DNA of 64,000 nt from Erythrobacter longus. GTDB lineage: Bacteria; Pseudomonadota; Alphaproteobacteria; Sphingomonadales; Sphingomonadaceae. This document shows positions 42,920-51,037 of this stretch, piece after piece. The notes beneath the pieces were generated by a model. The model was not told the DNA's origin. It saw only the letters and a program-made list of their open reading frames with translations, and searched no databases. Where the stretch lies: positions 124,001 through 188,000 of the forward strand of contig NZ_JMIW01000004.1 of assembly GCF_000715015.1 (NCBI RefSeq), given 5' to 3'. The translations under genes were made by a program, and so were the position numbers. Each line of letters opens with the position of its first letter. The first letter of the stretch is position 1.

Positions 42920-43378
42920 ATGGACAAATATCTTCTTGGAGCAGCCCTCGCGGTTCCGCTCCTAATCGTCTCAGGCCAATCGGGCAGTGGTGCGGGTCCA
43001 GAATGCACCTACACCAAGCCCGGCCTTGTTTTTGCCAAAGCGTGTATTGATGACGGTTGCCGGGAAAAAGTGCGAAGCCTCTTGCCCGCGTGCAAGCGGC
43101 AAATGGCTGGAAAGCTCAGCAAAACAGTGCGCTATGAGGGCGGCACCAAGCAAGCGCCTTATCTTTCCCTTGCTGTGATGGACGACCTGGCCAGCTGCAT
43201 GTCGCGCGCAAGCTTTGGTTCGTTCAGCACCAGTTCCCTCGACCTCAGCGACTTTTCGGAAGTCAGCAAGGATGTGCGCGGTGAAACGATGCACAAGGTA
43301 GGCGGGGGCGATACCGGCAGCGGACTTTATATGCTGCCAATCGTGGGAGAGACGACAATGCTGTATGGGCCAGCCTGA
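42920..43378 (+). CDS. exported hypothetical protein with six cysteines
   Basis: 152 residues with a signal peptide ('MDKYLLGAALAVPLLIVSGQSG'). Six cysteines occur at 'PECTY', 'AKACIDDGCREK', 'LLPACKRQ' and 'LASCMSRA', compatible with disulfides in the periplasm. The rest is Ser/Gly rich. I recognise no domain. A terminator overlapping the stop codon separates it from the convergent GapR-like gene. Confidence 0.6.
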   Translation: MDKYLLGAALAVPLLIVSGQSGSGAGPECTYTKPGLVFAKACIDDGCREKVRSLLPACKRQMAGKLSKTVRYEGGTKQAPYLSLAVMDDLASCMSRASFGSFSTSSLDLSDFSEVSKDVRGETMHKVGGGDTGSGLYMLPIVGETTMLYGPA

Positions 43379-43389
43379 TACGCTGGCCC
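43367..43389. terminator. bidirectional terminator between convergent genes
   Basis: GGGCCAGC (43367-43374) and GCTGGCCC (43382-43389) form a perfect 8-bp stem with a 7-base loop, overlapping the stop of the exported protein. There is no T-run. Confidence 0.5.
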
Positions 43390-43396
43390 CACAGGC

Positions 43397-43633
43397 CTAG
43401 CCCATGCCAAGCGCGGCTTTATACGTCTCAAGCACCATATCCTGCTCGGACCGCTCATCCGGCTTCATTTTGCGAAGCTTGATGATCTGGCGCATGATCT
43501 TGGTGTCATATCCCACCGCCTTTGCCTCAGCATAAACATCGCGAATGTCATCGGCGATGCCCTTCTTTTCTTCTTCAAGGCGTTCGATGCGTTCGATCAG
43601 AAGGCGCAGGCGGTCATCGGTGGCTTCGGCCAT
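43397..43633 (-). CDS. GapR-like nucleoid-associated protein (DUF2312/UPF0335)
   Basis: 78 residues: '[71 protein letters not shown]'. It is a full match to the DUF2312 pattern, including the coiled-coil ('IERLEEEK') and the conserved 'LRK' DNA-contact region. GapR of Caulobacter encloses overtwisted DNA ahead of polymerases; this ortholog likely does the same. Confidence 0.92.
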   Translation of the reverse strand: MAEATDDRLRLLIERIERLEEEKKGIADDIRDVYAEAKAVGYDTKIMRQIIKLRKMKPDERSEQDMVLETYKAALGMG

Positions 43634-43777
43634 CGTCGGGGTTCTCCAAAGAATCGGTTTAAACAGTTGGCGAGGCCCTAACAGGAGACGCCGTTCCTTG
43701 CAGCTTTAGTGTTGTTCTTCTCCACCGGTCTACCCACAACTTGCACAAGGTTCGCGATATTGTAGGGTTGGCGCTGC

Positions 43778-43825
43778 GGGGAATGCAGCATGGAATCCAG
43801 CGGGGAATGCAGTGGGGAATGCAGT
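43778..43825. repeat. four tandem copies of a 12-bp unit
   Basis: Units GGGGAATGCAGC, ATGGAATCCAGC, GGGGAATGCAGT, GGGGAATGCAGT in perfect register at 43778, 43790, 43802 and 43814. They lie 78 bp before the cyclase start, in a 269-bp intergenic region. This could be a regulatory or simple slipped repeat. Confidence 0.7.
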
Positions 43826-43902
43826 GGGGGCCAGCCAGTGATCAGACAAATCGAACTCAGCGATGAGGCGGTAAAGGCTGCATATGCCAAAGGGATGGGC
43901 GC

Positions 43903-45096
43903 ATGATACCCGACCAGCTTGAAGCCGTGCCCTGTGAAGCTGGGGCAAGTGGCAGTGTCATCGTCTTTTGCGGCCATATGTTCAATTCAGGAAGCGAAGC
44001 GGAAACCTCGCTTGCGCAGCGTATCAGCAACCACCTTGATGAATTGGACGTAGCCGTTGGGTATGGCCCGCTGGCGTGCGGCGCGGACATTGTCATTGCC
44101 GAAGAGCTTTTAAAACGCGGGGCTGAGCTCAATGTCGTCCTGCCCTTTGCCGAAGAGGACTTCATCGACGAAAGCGTGACATCTGGCGGGCATGATTGGG
44201 CTGAACGGTATTACGCCTGCCGTAACGCTGCGAAGACAATCAGTTTTGCAACGCCGAGCGATTATGTCGGTGACGACAATCAATTCGCCTACAACACGCT
44301 TTACGCAATGGGTCTTGCTTTATTGCGTTCAGAAAAACGCCGAGAGCAAGGGATCGACTGCGAGGCCTATCAAATTGCGGTTGTTTCCGATGAGTTTGCG
44401 AGCTTTTCTTCGACCGGAAAGGCCGGAACCAAGGCCGATATGAAGCTGTGGCAGGGTTTGGGGCGCAAGACTGTCACGATCCCTGCTGGAAAAGTACCGC
44501 GCAATATGCGCTTTCCCAAACGGGGCAAAATTGGCGATGGGACCAAGCGCGAAATCCGCTCCATCATCTTTGCCGATTACAAGGGCTTCTCGAGGCTGGG
44601 AGAACGCGAGTTGCCTGAATTCATGCACACCATCATGGGGCGCATCGGACAGGTGTTGAGCGATTACGGCGACCATGTGGAGTTTCGCAACACGTGGGGC
44701 GACGCGGTCTATGCGATCGTCGATGCTCCCAAAAAAGCCGCAGCGGTTGCCCTCGCCTTGCAAGATGCACTGTCCGATATTCCGCGCGGGCTGGTCCCTT
44801 CTGGCGCGGTCGCAGGGATGCGGATCGGGGTGCATTATGGCCCGATCTGGGTGGGCACCGACCGGATTACAGGCAATCGTTTATGGTACGGAGGCGAGGT
44901 TAATCGCACCGCGCGGATCGAACCGGTGACGCCAGTGGGCGGGGTCTATTGCACCGAAAGCTTTGCCGCAGCGCTGCTGATGGACAATTGCCATGAGTGC
45001 AAATTCACCTCAGTTGGCCGCGTGCTTTTGCCCAAAAAATATGGCGAGGTGGAGCTCTACCATTTGGAGAGCGCCGGAGAGGTGGACAATTCCTGA
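43903..45096 (+). CDS. SLOG-like sensor domain fused to class III adenylate/guanylate cyclase
   Basis: 397 residues. The N-terminal 200 show a Rossmann-like fold: 'SVIVFCGHMFNSG', 'VGYGPLACGADIVIAEELLKRGAELNVVLPFAEEDF', the GxxxGAD...E pattern of SLOG/TIR-related nucleotide sensors. The class III cyclase domain (215-390) has metal-binding Asp in 'IFADYKGFSR' (225) and 'TWGDAVYAI' (267), and the transition-state pair N334/R338 in 'GGEVNRTARIE', so it looks active. It should make cAMP or cGMP in response to a nucleotide-like ligand. It is soluble, with no membrane segments. It lies alone between GapR and DUF1244. Confidence 0.85.
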   Translation: MIPDQLEAVPCEAGASGSVIVFCGHMFNSGSEAETSLAQRISNHLDELDVAVGYGPLACGADIVIAEELLKRGAELNVVLPFAEEDFIDESVTSGGHDWAERYYACRNAAKTISFATPSDYVGDDNQFAYNTLYAMGLALLRSEKRREQGIDCEAYQIAVVSDEFASFSSTGKAGTKADMKLWQGLGRKTVTIPAGKVPRNMRFPKRGKIGDGTKREIRSIIFADYKGFSRLGERELPEFMHTIMGRIGQVLSDYGDHVEFRNTWGDAVYAIVDAPKKAAAVALALQDALSDIPRGLVPSGAVAGMRIGVHYGPIWVGTDRITGNRLWYGGEVNRTARIEPVTPVGGVYCTESFAAALLMDNCHECKFTSVGRVLLPKKYGEVELYHLESAGEVDNS

Positions 45097-45102
45097 GGCG
45101 GA

Positions 45103-45417
45103 TCAGTCCCGCTTGTTAAGAGCGATACTGGCTTCCATCGCTGCCAATTGTTCATCGGTCGCCGGCTTTTGCCGCGTCGCTTTCCACTCATCCATCGGCA
45201 TCCCGTGAATAAGCTCGCGCGCAGTCGCCTTGTCACCTTCAAAACCAGCATCGCGAATCCAGTCCGCCAGGCAATTGCGGCAAAATCCGGCAAGGCCCAT
45301 CAGCTCAATATTCTGCGCATCGTGGCGATGTTGGAGATGGCTCACCAGACGCCTGAACGCAGAAGCAGCAACGGCATCGTCCAATTGGTCAAGATCGGAG
45401 GGAGTATTCGTATTCAT
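45103..45417 (-). CDS. DUF1244 family protein
   Basis: 104 residues: 'AASAFRRLVSHLQHRHDAQNIELMGLAGFCRNCLADWIRDA', followed by 'ELIHGMPMDEWKATRQKPATDEQLAAMEAS'. The pattern RxLVxHLxxR.DVQNID.M.LAGFCRNCL is diagnostic for DUF1244. The 'CRNC' pair may bind metal. It is divergent from pyk (80 bp), the usual arrangement in alphaproteobacteria. Confidence 0.9.
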   Translation of the reverse strand: MNTNTPSDLDQLDDAVAASAFRRLVSHLQHRHDAQNIELMGLAGFCRNCLADWIRDAGFEGDKATARELIHGMPMDEWKATRQKPATDEQLAAMEASIALNKRD

Positions 45418-45496
45418 GCGGGCTTTTCCTTGAGTTGCAATATGGCTGTGTCATAGCAAACGTATTACGTGATGGGCCAAAGGGATCAGTAGCGCC

Positions 45497-47002
45497 ATGA
45501 CAAAACGCGATAACACTCGGATCGACCCCAAAATCGACCCACGCATCAACCCACGCGGGCGCAAGGTCAAGATTTTGGCCACCATCGGCCCCGCCAGCCG
45601 CTCACCGGAAATGTTGCGCAAACTGTTCAAGGCGGGCGCGGATGCCTTCCGCGTCAATATGAGCCACGGCAATCATGATGACCACGCCAAAGCGATCAAA
45701 GCGATCCGCGATCTGGAAAAGGAATTTGCCCGCCCGATTGCGGTCCTGGCCGACCTTCAGGGGCCAAAACTGCGCGTTGGCGAGTTTAAGGAAGGCCGCG
45801 CGGTCATCCGCCACTCGGGCCATTTCACATTGGACCGCGACCCCACGCCGGGTGATGAAACCCGCGTGTGCCTCCCCCACCCTGAGCTTTTCGGGATTAT
45901 GGAGCGCGGACAGCGCCTTCTCATCAACGATGGCAAAATCAAGCTGATCGTCAAAGAGGCGGACAAGGAGCGCATCTTTTGCACCGCAGAAGTCGGCGGC
46001 GTTATCTCAGACCGCAAAGGCGTGAACGTCCCGGATGCCGAGGTGCCCATCCCTGCACTCACCGATAAGGACCGCAAGGACCTGGCATTTGCCGTGCAAC
46101 ACGGTGCCGACTGGATCGCGCTCTCGTTTGTTCAGCGCCCCGAGGACTTGGCCGAGGCGCGCAAGCTAATCGCAGAGCACAAGGGCACCAATACCGCCCT
46201 TTGCGCGAAAATTGAAAAACCGATGGCGGTCAATCGCCTTTCCGACATCATCGATATGGCCGATGGCATTATGGTCGCGCGCGGCGATTTGGGGGTTGAG
46301 CTTGAACCTTACGAAGTGCCCCCTTTGCAAAAGAAAATCGTCAACGCAACGCGGCGTGCGGGTAAGCCCGTTATTGTGGCGACACAAATGCTCGAAAGCA
46401 TGATCGAAAGCCCGATACCGACCAGAGCCGAAGTCTCGGACGTGGCCAATGCGGTTTATGACGGGGCGGATGCGGTGATGCTTTCTGCTGAAAGCGCGGC
46501 GGGCGAATGGCCCGAAGAATCGGTGGCGATGATGAATGCAATCGCGCTCCAGATCGAAAACGACGAGGGCTATAAGGAACGCGTCCGCCTGCTCGAAACT
46601 CGGCCCGATGCAACGACCTCTGATGCGCTTGCACACTCCTGCATGACCATCGCCGACACCGTGCCAATCAGCGCAATCACCGTCTTCACCTCGTCCGGCT
46701 CCACCGCGCGCCGCGTTTCGCGAGAGCGGCCCGATACGCCCGTACTCGTCCTTACCCCAAGCGTCAGGACCGCGCGGCGCGTCGCCCTGTTATGGGGCGC
46801 GCATGCTGTGGTGACGAAGGACATCGGCAGCTTTGAAGAGATGATCGCCAAAGGCAAACGCATGGCCCTTCGCCATGGCTTTGGCGTGGCAGGATCGAAG
46901 CAGATTGTCCTGGCAGGCGTACCGTTTGGAACGCCGGGTTCGACCAATGTGCTCCATGTGGTGACGCTGTCGGGCAAAGAACTGGACGCGCGCGGGGAGT
47001 AA
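45497..47002 (+). CDS. pyk: pyruvate kinase
   Basis: 501 residues. 'RKVKILATIGPASRSPEMLRKLFKAGADAFRVNMSHG' starts the barrel; 'LADLQGPKLRVGEF', 'CAKIEKPMAVNRLSDIIDMADGIMVARGDLGVEL' (active-site Lys and Glu/Asp metal ligands), 'VIVATQMLESMIESPIPTRAEVSDVANAVYDGADAVMLSAESAAG', and a C-terminal domain. It makes pyruvate and ATP from PEP and ADP. The start at ATG 45497 gives an N-terminal extension of about 15 residues with Asp/Arg/Pro repeats. The following small gene starts 6 bp after its stop. Confidence 0.97.
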   Translation: MTKRDNTRIDPKIDPRINPRGRKVKILATIGPASRSPEMLRKLFKAGADAFRVNMSHGNHDDHAKAIKAIRDLEKEFARPIAVLADLQGPKLRVGEFKEGRAVIRHSGHFTLDRDPTPGDETRVCLPHPELFGIMERGQRLLINDGKIKLIVKEADKERIFCTAEVGGVISDRKGVNVPDAEVPIPALTDKDRKDLAFAVQHGADWIALSFVQRPEDLAEARKLIAEHKGTNTALCAKIEKPMAVNRLSDIIDMADGIMVARGDLGVELEPYEVPPLQKKIVNATRRAGKPVIVATQMLESMIESPIPTRAEVSDVANAVYDGADAVMLSAESAAGEWPEESVAMMNAIALQIENDEGYKERVRLLETRPDATTSDALAHSCMTIADTVPISAITVFTSSGSTARRVSRERPDTPVLVLTPSVRTARRVALLWGAHAVVTKDIGSFEEMIAKGKRMALRHGFGVAGSKQIVLAGVPFGTPGSTNVLHVVTLSGKELDARGE

Positions 47003-47008
47003 CGCGCT

Positions 47009-47332
47009 GTGAGGTTCTTGTTGCTCGGGCTTGGGCTGGTAGTCCTGATGACGCTCTTGGCGCTGTTTTGGCAACAGGACGAACGGTTTCTGGATAGCTA
47101 CGCCGGGGTCGAAACTGGCATGACACTAAGGCAAGCCGACAAGATCCTTGATGCGAACGACTGGACGCGCCTGGCAGAGAGAAACCCCGGACGGATGAGG
47201 CTTTTGTGCGGCTCTGGTCGGGCCGTGGTGTTCGTCGCGCGCGCAGAGATTGGCGCCGAGCTTGTTCTTCACACGGACGAGGACTGCACTGTATCTAAGA
47301 TCGTGAAGCGCAGGCGGGGACTGGGATCGTAA
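47009..47332 (+). CDS. small membrane-anchored hypothetical protein (107 aa)
   Basis: 107 residues from a GTG start 6 bp after the pyk stop, so probably co-transcribed. A single N-terminal hydrophobic helix ('MRFLLLGLGLVVLMTLLALFW') precedes a soluble part with 'GMTLRQADKILDANDWTRLAE' (similar in look to BamE/SmpA-type MTxxQxxxxLG motifs), two Cys, and a basic C terminus. Family unknown; a periplasmic domain on a signal anchor is the simplest reading. Confidence 0.6.
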   Translation: MRFLLLGLGLVVLMTLLALFWQQDERFLDSYAGVETGMTLRQADKILDANDWTRLAERNPGRMRLLCGSGRAVVFVARAEIGAELVLHTDEDCTVSKIVKRRRGLGS

Positions 47333-47368
47333 CCGGCCAGACCAGACCACTCCAATTCCCGCAGAGCA

Positions 47369-48130
47369 TTAGCTCTCGGCGTCTTCGCTTACCGCTTCTT
47401 CAGCAGCTTCTGCGGCCTCGTCGACGGCTTCGTCGAGCGTTTTCACAGCCTCGGCTTCTGCTGCTTCATCGGCATCGCCCCATGGTTGGGTTGCGCGGCC
47501 TATTGGCGCCAAAGGAGCCTCGCCAGCGGTAATTTCGCTCGCTGGGATCGCCAGTTCGATATCACGCTCGGTCGTCGCCATCATCTCGCGTCCTTGCGGG
47601 ATCGTACCGCTGCGACCGGTGATGAAAAGGCCAGCGATCGGAACAGCAACCACACCAGCGACCGTTGCAACAGTGTTGCCTTCGCCTTCCTGGCGATAGG
47701 TGCCTTCAAGGTCGATGCGGCGGCCATTGACCGTCACATACTCAAGCTCGACGTCCATCTTGCCGGATTTGCCAAACATGCCTTTGTTGGTGAGCCAGGT
47801 GATACGTCCAGTCGCACGCGCACCCGCTGGAATGACAACATAGTCGCCAACCAGCACATCATGAACCACGCTCAAGGCGAAGGTATCGCCTTCGGACCAG
47901 GTCTTGCCCTTAGTTGTGATTTCCTGATTGGTTTTGAGCAGCACTTCGGTGTTGGCTGGCAGTTTCGCATTGCCGGTCGCTCTTGCCTTCACTTGAAGCG
48001 GAGCAGGCGCGGGAGGTGCTGCGACCTCAACCGGCATCGCCTCGTCTTGAATGGTTTGCTCAACCGTGTCCTGCTGCGTGGGCGCGGACGCCATGGCAAA
48101 CGCCAGCGAAGAAAAAATCAAAGTATTCAT
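47369..48130 (-). CDS. exported hypothetical protein with acidic Ala/Glu-rich tail
   Basis: 253 residues with a short signal peptide ('MNTLIFSSLAFAMASA'). A beta-rich middle ('LPANTEVLLKTNQEITTKGKTWSEGDTFALSVVHDVLVGDYVVIPAGARATGRITWL', 'GKMDVELEYVTVNGRRIDLEGTYRQEGEGN') looks like a periplasmic beta-sandwich. A Gly-rich hydrophobic stretch 'VAGVVAVPIAGLFITGRSG' and a tail of Glu/Ala repeats follow. Related proteins appear in sphingomonads without a known function. Confidence 0.65.
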   Translation of the reverse strand: MNTLIFSSLAFAMASAPTQQDTVEQTIQDEAMPVEVAAPPAPAPLQVKARATGNAKLPANTEVLLKTNQEITTKGKTWSEGDTFALSVVHDVLVGDYVVIPAGARATGRITWLTNKGMFGKSGKMDVELEYVTVNGRRIDLEGTYRQEGEGNTVATVAGVVAVPIAGLFITGRSGTIPQGREMMATTERDIELAIPASEITAGEAPLAPIGRATQPWGDADEAAEAEAVKTLDEAVDEAAEAAEEAVSEDAES

Positions 48131-48252
48131 ATTGCGATCCCGTCCCCTGTGTGTTCGAACTTTTGGTCGAACTTGAAATTCTCATATAATGTCAGTTGGT
48201 TTTGTCCAACTCGCACTTGGCAAAACTCGACAGTTTTGTCTCTTGCGGTGAA

Positions 48253-49578
48253 CTACTTAGCCGCCTTCTCCAGCCGTACCTTTGCTTCGGCCTCGCCGAT
48301 AAGCGGCAATAGCTCGCCCATGTCGGGGCCGTGGTTCATACCCGTCAGCGCCTGGCGCAGGGGCAGGAACAATGGCTTGCCCTTGCGGCCAGTTGCCTCC
48401 TTCAAGGCGGATGTCAGCGCGCCCCATGGGTCATCACCCCAGGTCAGCGTCTCAGCCGCCTGCGCAAGGTAGGCTTTGTCCTCATCCGAGAACTCGCAGC
48501 TCTCAATTGGGCCAGTGACAAGGCGCCACCATTCGGTGACCTCGCCAACGGTTGAAATGTTGGGCTGCACCGCGTGCCAACCTGCTTCGTCCATGCCTTC
48601 TGGCAGTCGGTCTTTCACCGCATCATAAGGCATGGCGTGCACGATGGCGGTGTTGATCCGCTCAAGATCAGCGTCGTCAAACTTCGCAGGCGCGCGCCCA
48701 AAAGTGCCAAGGTCGAATGTCTCAAGCAGTGTCGCGCGGTCCGCAATCGGCTCTACCGGAAGCGACGTGCCAAGACGCGCAAGCAGGGCGATGATCGCGG
48801 TCGGCTCGATATCTTTCTCACGGAACGCATCGCAGCCAAGCGAGCCCAGCCGTTTGGACAGCTTGCCCTCTTTACCCACCAAAAGCGCTTCATGCGCAAA
48901 TTTGGGCGGGGTCGCACCCATGGCCGTGAACATCTGGATTTGGACGGCGGTGTTGGACACGTGGTCCTCTCCGCGAAGGACCTGTGTGACCCCCATATCA
49001 ACATCGTCGATGGTCGATGGGAGCATATAGAGCCACGAGCCATCAGCCCGGCGGATTACCGGGTCAGACAACAGTTTTGCATCAAACTTGGTGTTGCCGC
49101 GCACGCCGTCAACCCATTCTATTGCCTCGTCGTGGTCCAGCTTAAAGCGCCAGTGCGGCTGGATGCCTTCTGCTTCCTTTGCCGCGCGTTGTTCGTCGGT
49201 CATTGCCAGCGCGCCCCGGTCGTAAATCGGCGGCAGACCGCGCCCAAGCTGAACCTTGCGCTTCAGCTCCAGCTCTTGGCTCGTCTCATAAGCGGGATAA
49301 ATCCGGCCAGCATCGCGCAAGCTTTGAAACGCTGATTCGTAGGCATCAAGGCGCGTCGATTGGCGTTCTTCTCTGGTCCAGTTGAGGCTCAGCCATTTGA
49401 GGTCCGCGCGGATGGCATCGACATATTCCTCTTTGCTGCGCTCAGCATCGGTGTCGTCGATGCGCAGGATGAATTCCCCGCCTTCCTCTTGGGCAAGCAT
49501 CCAGTTGTGGAGCGCAGTGCGGATATTGCCGACGTGGAGCCGGCCCGTGGGCGAAGGGGCGAAACGCGTTGTAACCAT
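48253..49578 (-). CDS. gltX: glutamate-tRNA ligase
   Basis: 441 residues from ATG 49578 ('MVTTRFAPSPTGRLHVGNIRTALHNWMLAQ'). The class I signatures are 'PSPTGRLHVGN' (HIGH-equivalent) and 'KLSKRLGS' (KMSKS-equivalent). The anticodon-binding domain makes up the last 140 residues. It charges tRNA-Glu. Many alphaproteobacteria have two GltX copies, one of which also charges tRNA-Gln before amidotransfer; which copy this is cannot be determined here. The extension to 49614 is not used. Confidence 0.95.
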   Translation of the reverse strand: MVTTRFAPSPTGRLHVGNIRTALHNWMLAQEEGGEFILRIDDTDAERSKEEYVDAIRADLKWLSLNWTREERQSTRLDAYESAFQSLRDAGRIYPAYETSQELELKRKVQLGRGLPPIYDRGALAMTDEQRAAKEAEGIQPHWRFKLDHDEAIEWVDGVRGNTKFDAKLLSDPVIRRADGSWLYMLPSTIDDVDMGVTQVLRGEDHVSNTAVQIQMFTAMGATPPKFAHEALLVGKEGKLSKRLGSLGCDAFREKDIEPTAIIALLARLGTSLPVEPIADRATLLETFDLGTFGRAPAKFDDADLERINTAIVHAMPYDAVKDRLPEGMDEAGWHAVQPNISTVGEVTEWWRLVTGPIESCEFSDEDKAYLAQAAETLTWGDDPWGALTSALKEATGRKGKPLFLPLRQALTGMNHGPDMGELLPLIGEAEAKVRLEKAAK

Positions 49579-49620
49579 GGAGCCCCCGGTAAAGCCCCAC
49601 GCGCACTCCTGCAAGCAGGT

Positions 49621-50073
49621 TCAACAGGCAGTAAGTTCCGCCTCAACCAAAGCCAGGATCCCGTCCCATAAACGCTCCATCCGATCAGGGCGGATAAAGC
49701 CTTCGCCCAAGCGCTCAAAAGCTGATCGGTCGCGCTCGCATGCGCTTTCAATCATAGCGGCGATGGTCACCTCATCATGGGTCATCTGGCAACAACAGAA
49801 CCGCGAGACATGAATGTACTCGGGCCAGACAATTGACACGGTCTGACCAAGGGCAAGCGCCTTTGCCGCCACCTGAAAGCTGCTGAGCCGAGAGGCGAGC
49901 TCCGGCACTGGATCACGCGACGCTTTGTGATGGATCGCGATCAGGCGAAGTGAATAGAGAAACCGGGCCGCGATTGGGTTGACGGCCTCGATCAGGCGAG
50001 GCTCGGTCAGGTCTGCAATGGTGGCCTTGGTCTCGATGCGGCGCGAGGTATGGCTCTGGTTCTTAGGGGTCAT
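49621..50073 (-). CDS. hypothetical protein (150 aa)
   Basis: 150 residues from ATG 50073 with AGGAG upstream. A charged N terminus is followed by helical segments and a Cys cluster 'SRFCCCQMTHDEVTIAAMIESACERD'. No named domain is recognised. Its stop is 42 bp upstream of the gltX start and on the same strand. Confidence 0.55.
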   Translation of the reverse strand: MTPKNQSHTSRRIETKATIADLTEPRLIEAVNPIAARFLYSLRLIAIHHKASRDPVPELASRLSSFQVAAKALALGQTVSIVWPEYIHVSRFCCCQMTHDEVTIAAMIESACERDRSAFERLGEGFIRPDRMERLWDGILALVEAELTAC

Positions 50074-50172
50074 GGTGCTCCTTCGCGAGTCGATGCGACT
50101 GTTGAGAGACACCATGACCTAATTGCAAATGCTTCGCAAGAGCGAAAAAGGGGACTCGTGCCGTCGCATCCC

Positions 50173-50901
50173 CTATTGTTTCGGTGCAATGTCGAATGTG
50201 TGCTCGATATAGAGGAACACCTCGGTTTCGCTCGATTGCTGGAAATACAGATCGCCGTGAAGGCCGGTGATCGAGACGCCGTAATCATTGCCAAACAGCT
50301 TTGCATAGGCGTTGGCTTCCTTGGCGATTTCACCAACGACAGCCCGGCGATATTGTTCAGGATCATCAATCGCGAGGCCGGTTGTGCCCACGTCGATAAA
50401 GGACCGGCCCGTCGCAGGGATCGCCTTAACGAATTCATTGATCCGCTCAGATGTCGCGCGCACCGATGGATCGTCGCCGCGCAAAGGGATGCGGGCATAA
50501 ATCTGTACCCGGTTGGTGTCTGGCCGGTTGCCCCCTGCAAGGGGAAGCTGACGCATGTTCGCCATGGTCACAGGCTCCAGACCATACTGGCCTGCAACTA
50601 TATCAATTCCCTCAGCCTCAGCGCGCTTCAGCGTTTCGCCCAGCATTGTGAAGAGCTCTTCGCGGCGCTCTTCGAAATTGCGCGAATCTGAGCTCACGAA
50701 CAGCGGTGTCACGAAATAATCGGCGCGCCGTGTTACCCCGATTGCGGAGGGGCCGCTGCCATTTCGGCTTGGTGCGAGATAGGCGTTGAGCGAAGAACGG
50801 TCTTGCCGCGCGCCGGTCACTACGACGGTGTCTTGCGCGGTCAATGGCACAGCCGGCGCGGCAATAGCGGTCGCACAAGCCAATAGAATCAAACGTTTCA
50901 T
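50173..50901 (-). CDS. exported protein, weakly SIMPL/DUF541-like
   Basis: 242 residues from ATG 50901 ('MKRLILLACATAIAAPAVPLTAQ', a signal peptide). The mature part begins 'DTVVVTGARQDRSSLNAYL', and a beta-alpha pattern with 'RREELFTMLGETLKRAEAEGI' and 'RVQIYARIPLRGDDPSVRATSERINEFVKAI' loosely recalls SIMPL-family proteins. The C terminus 'FFLYIEHTFDI'-like strands suggest a periplasmic domain. The assignment is weak. Confidence 0.6.
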   Translation of the reverse strand: MKRLILLACATAIAAPAVPLTAQDTVVVTGARQDRSSLNAYLAPSRNGSGPSAIGVTRRADYFVTPLFVSSDSRNFEERREELFTMLGETLKRAEAEGIDIVAGQYGLEPVTMANMRQLPLAGGNRPDTNRVQIYARIPLRGDDPSVRATSERINEFVKAIPATGRSFIDVGTTGLAIDDPEQYRRAVVGEIAKEANAYAKLFGNDYGVSITGLHGDLYFQQSSETEVFLYIEHTFDIAPKQ

Positions 50902-50970
50902 AAAGTCCCTCCTCCAACAAATAAGCAGGCACGCTATGCCCGCAAACCAGACCACAATCTGAACGGGCAC

Positions 50971-51004
50971 AAAAAAGGCCCCGCCGGATCGCTCCTGCGG
51001 GGCC
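50971..51004 (-). terminator. intrinsic terminator of rpoC
   Basis: GGCCCCGC (51004-50997 on the minus strand) pairs with GCGGGGCC (50984-50977) across a 12-base loop and is followed by six T residues (50976-50971). It lies 34 bp after the rpoC stop. Confidence 0.88.
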
Positions 51005-51037
51005 TCTTATTTGCTTATTTGCGTTTATTGGCTTGGC

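Noticed and set aside
43678-43977. 99-codon minus-strand frame across the 12-bp repeats
   Set aside because: It overlaps the start of the cyclase gene, is created by the repeats and lacks protein features or a binding site.
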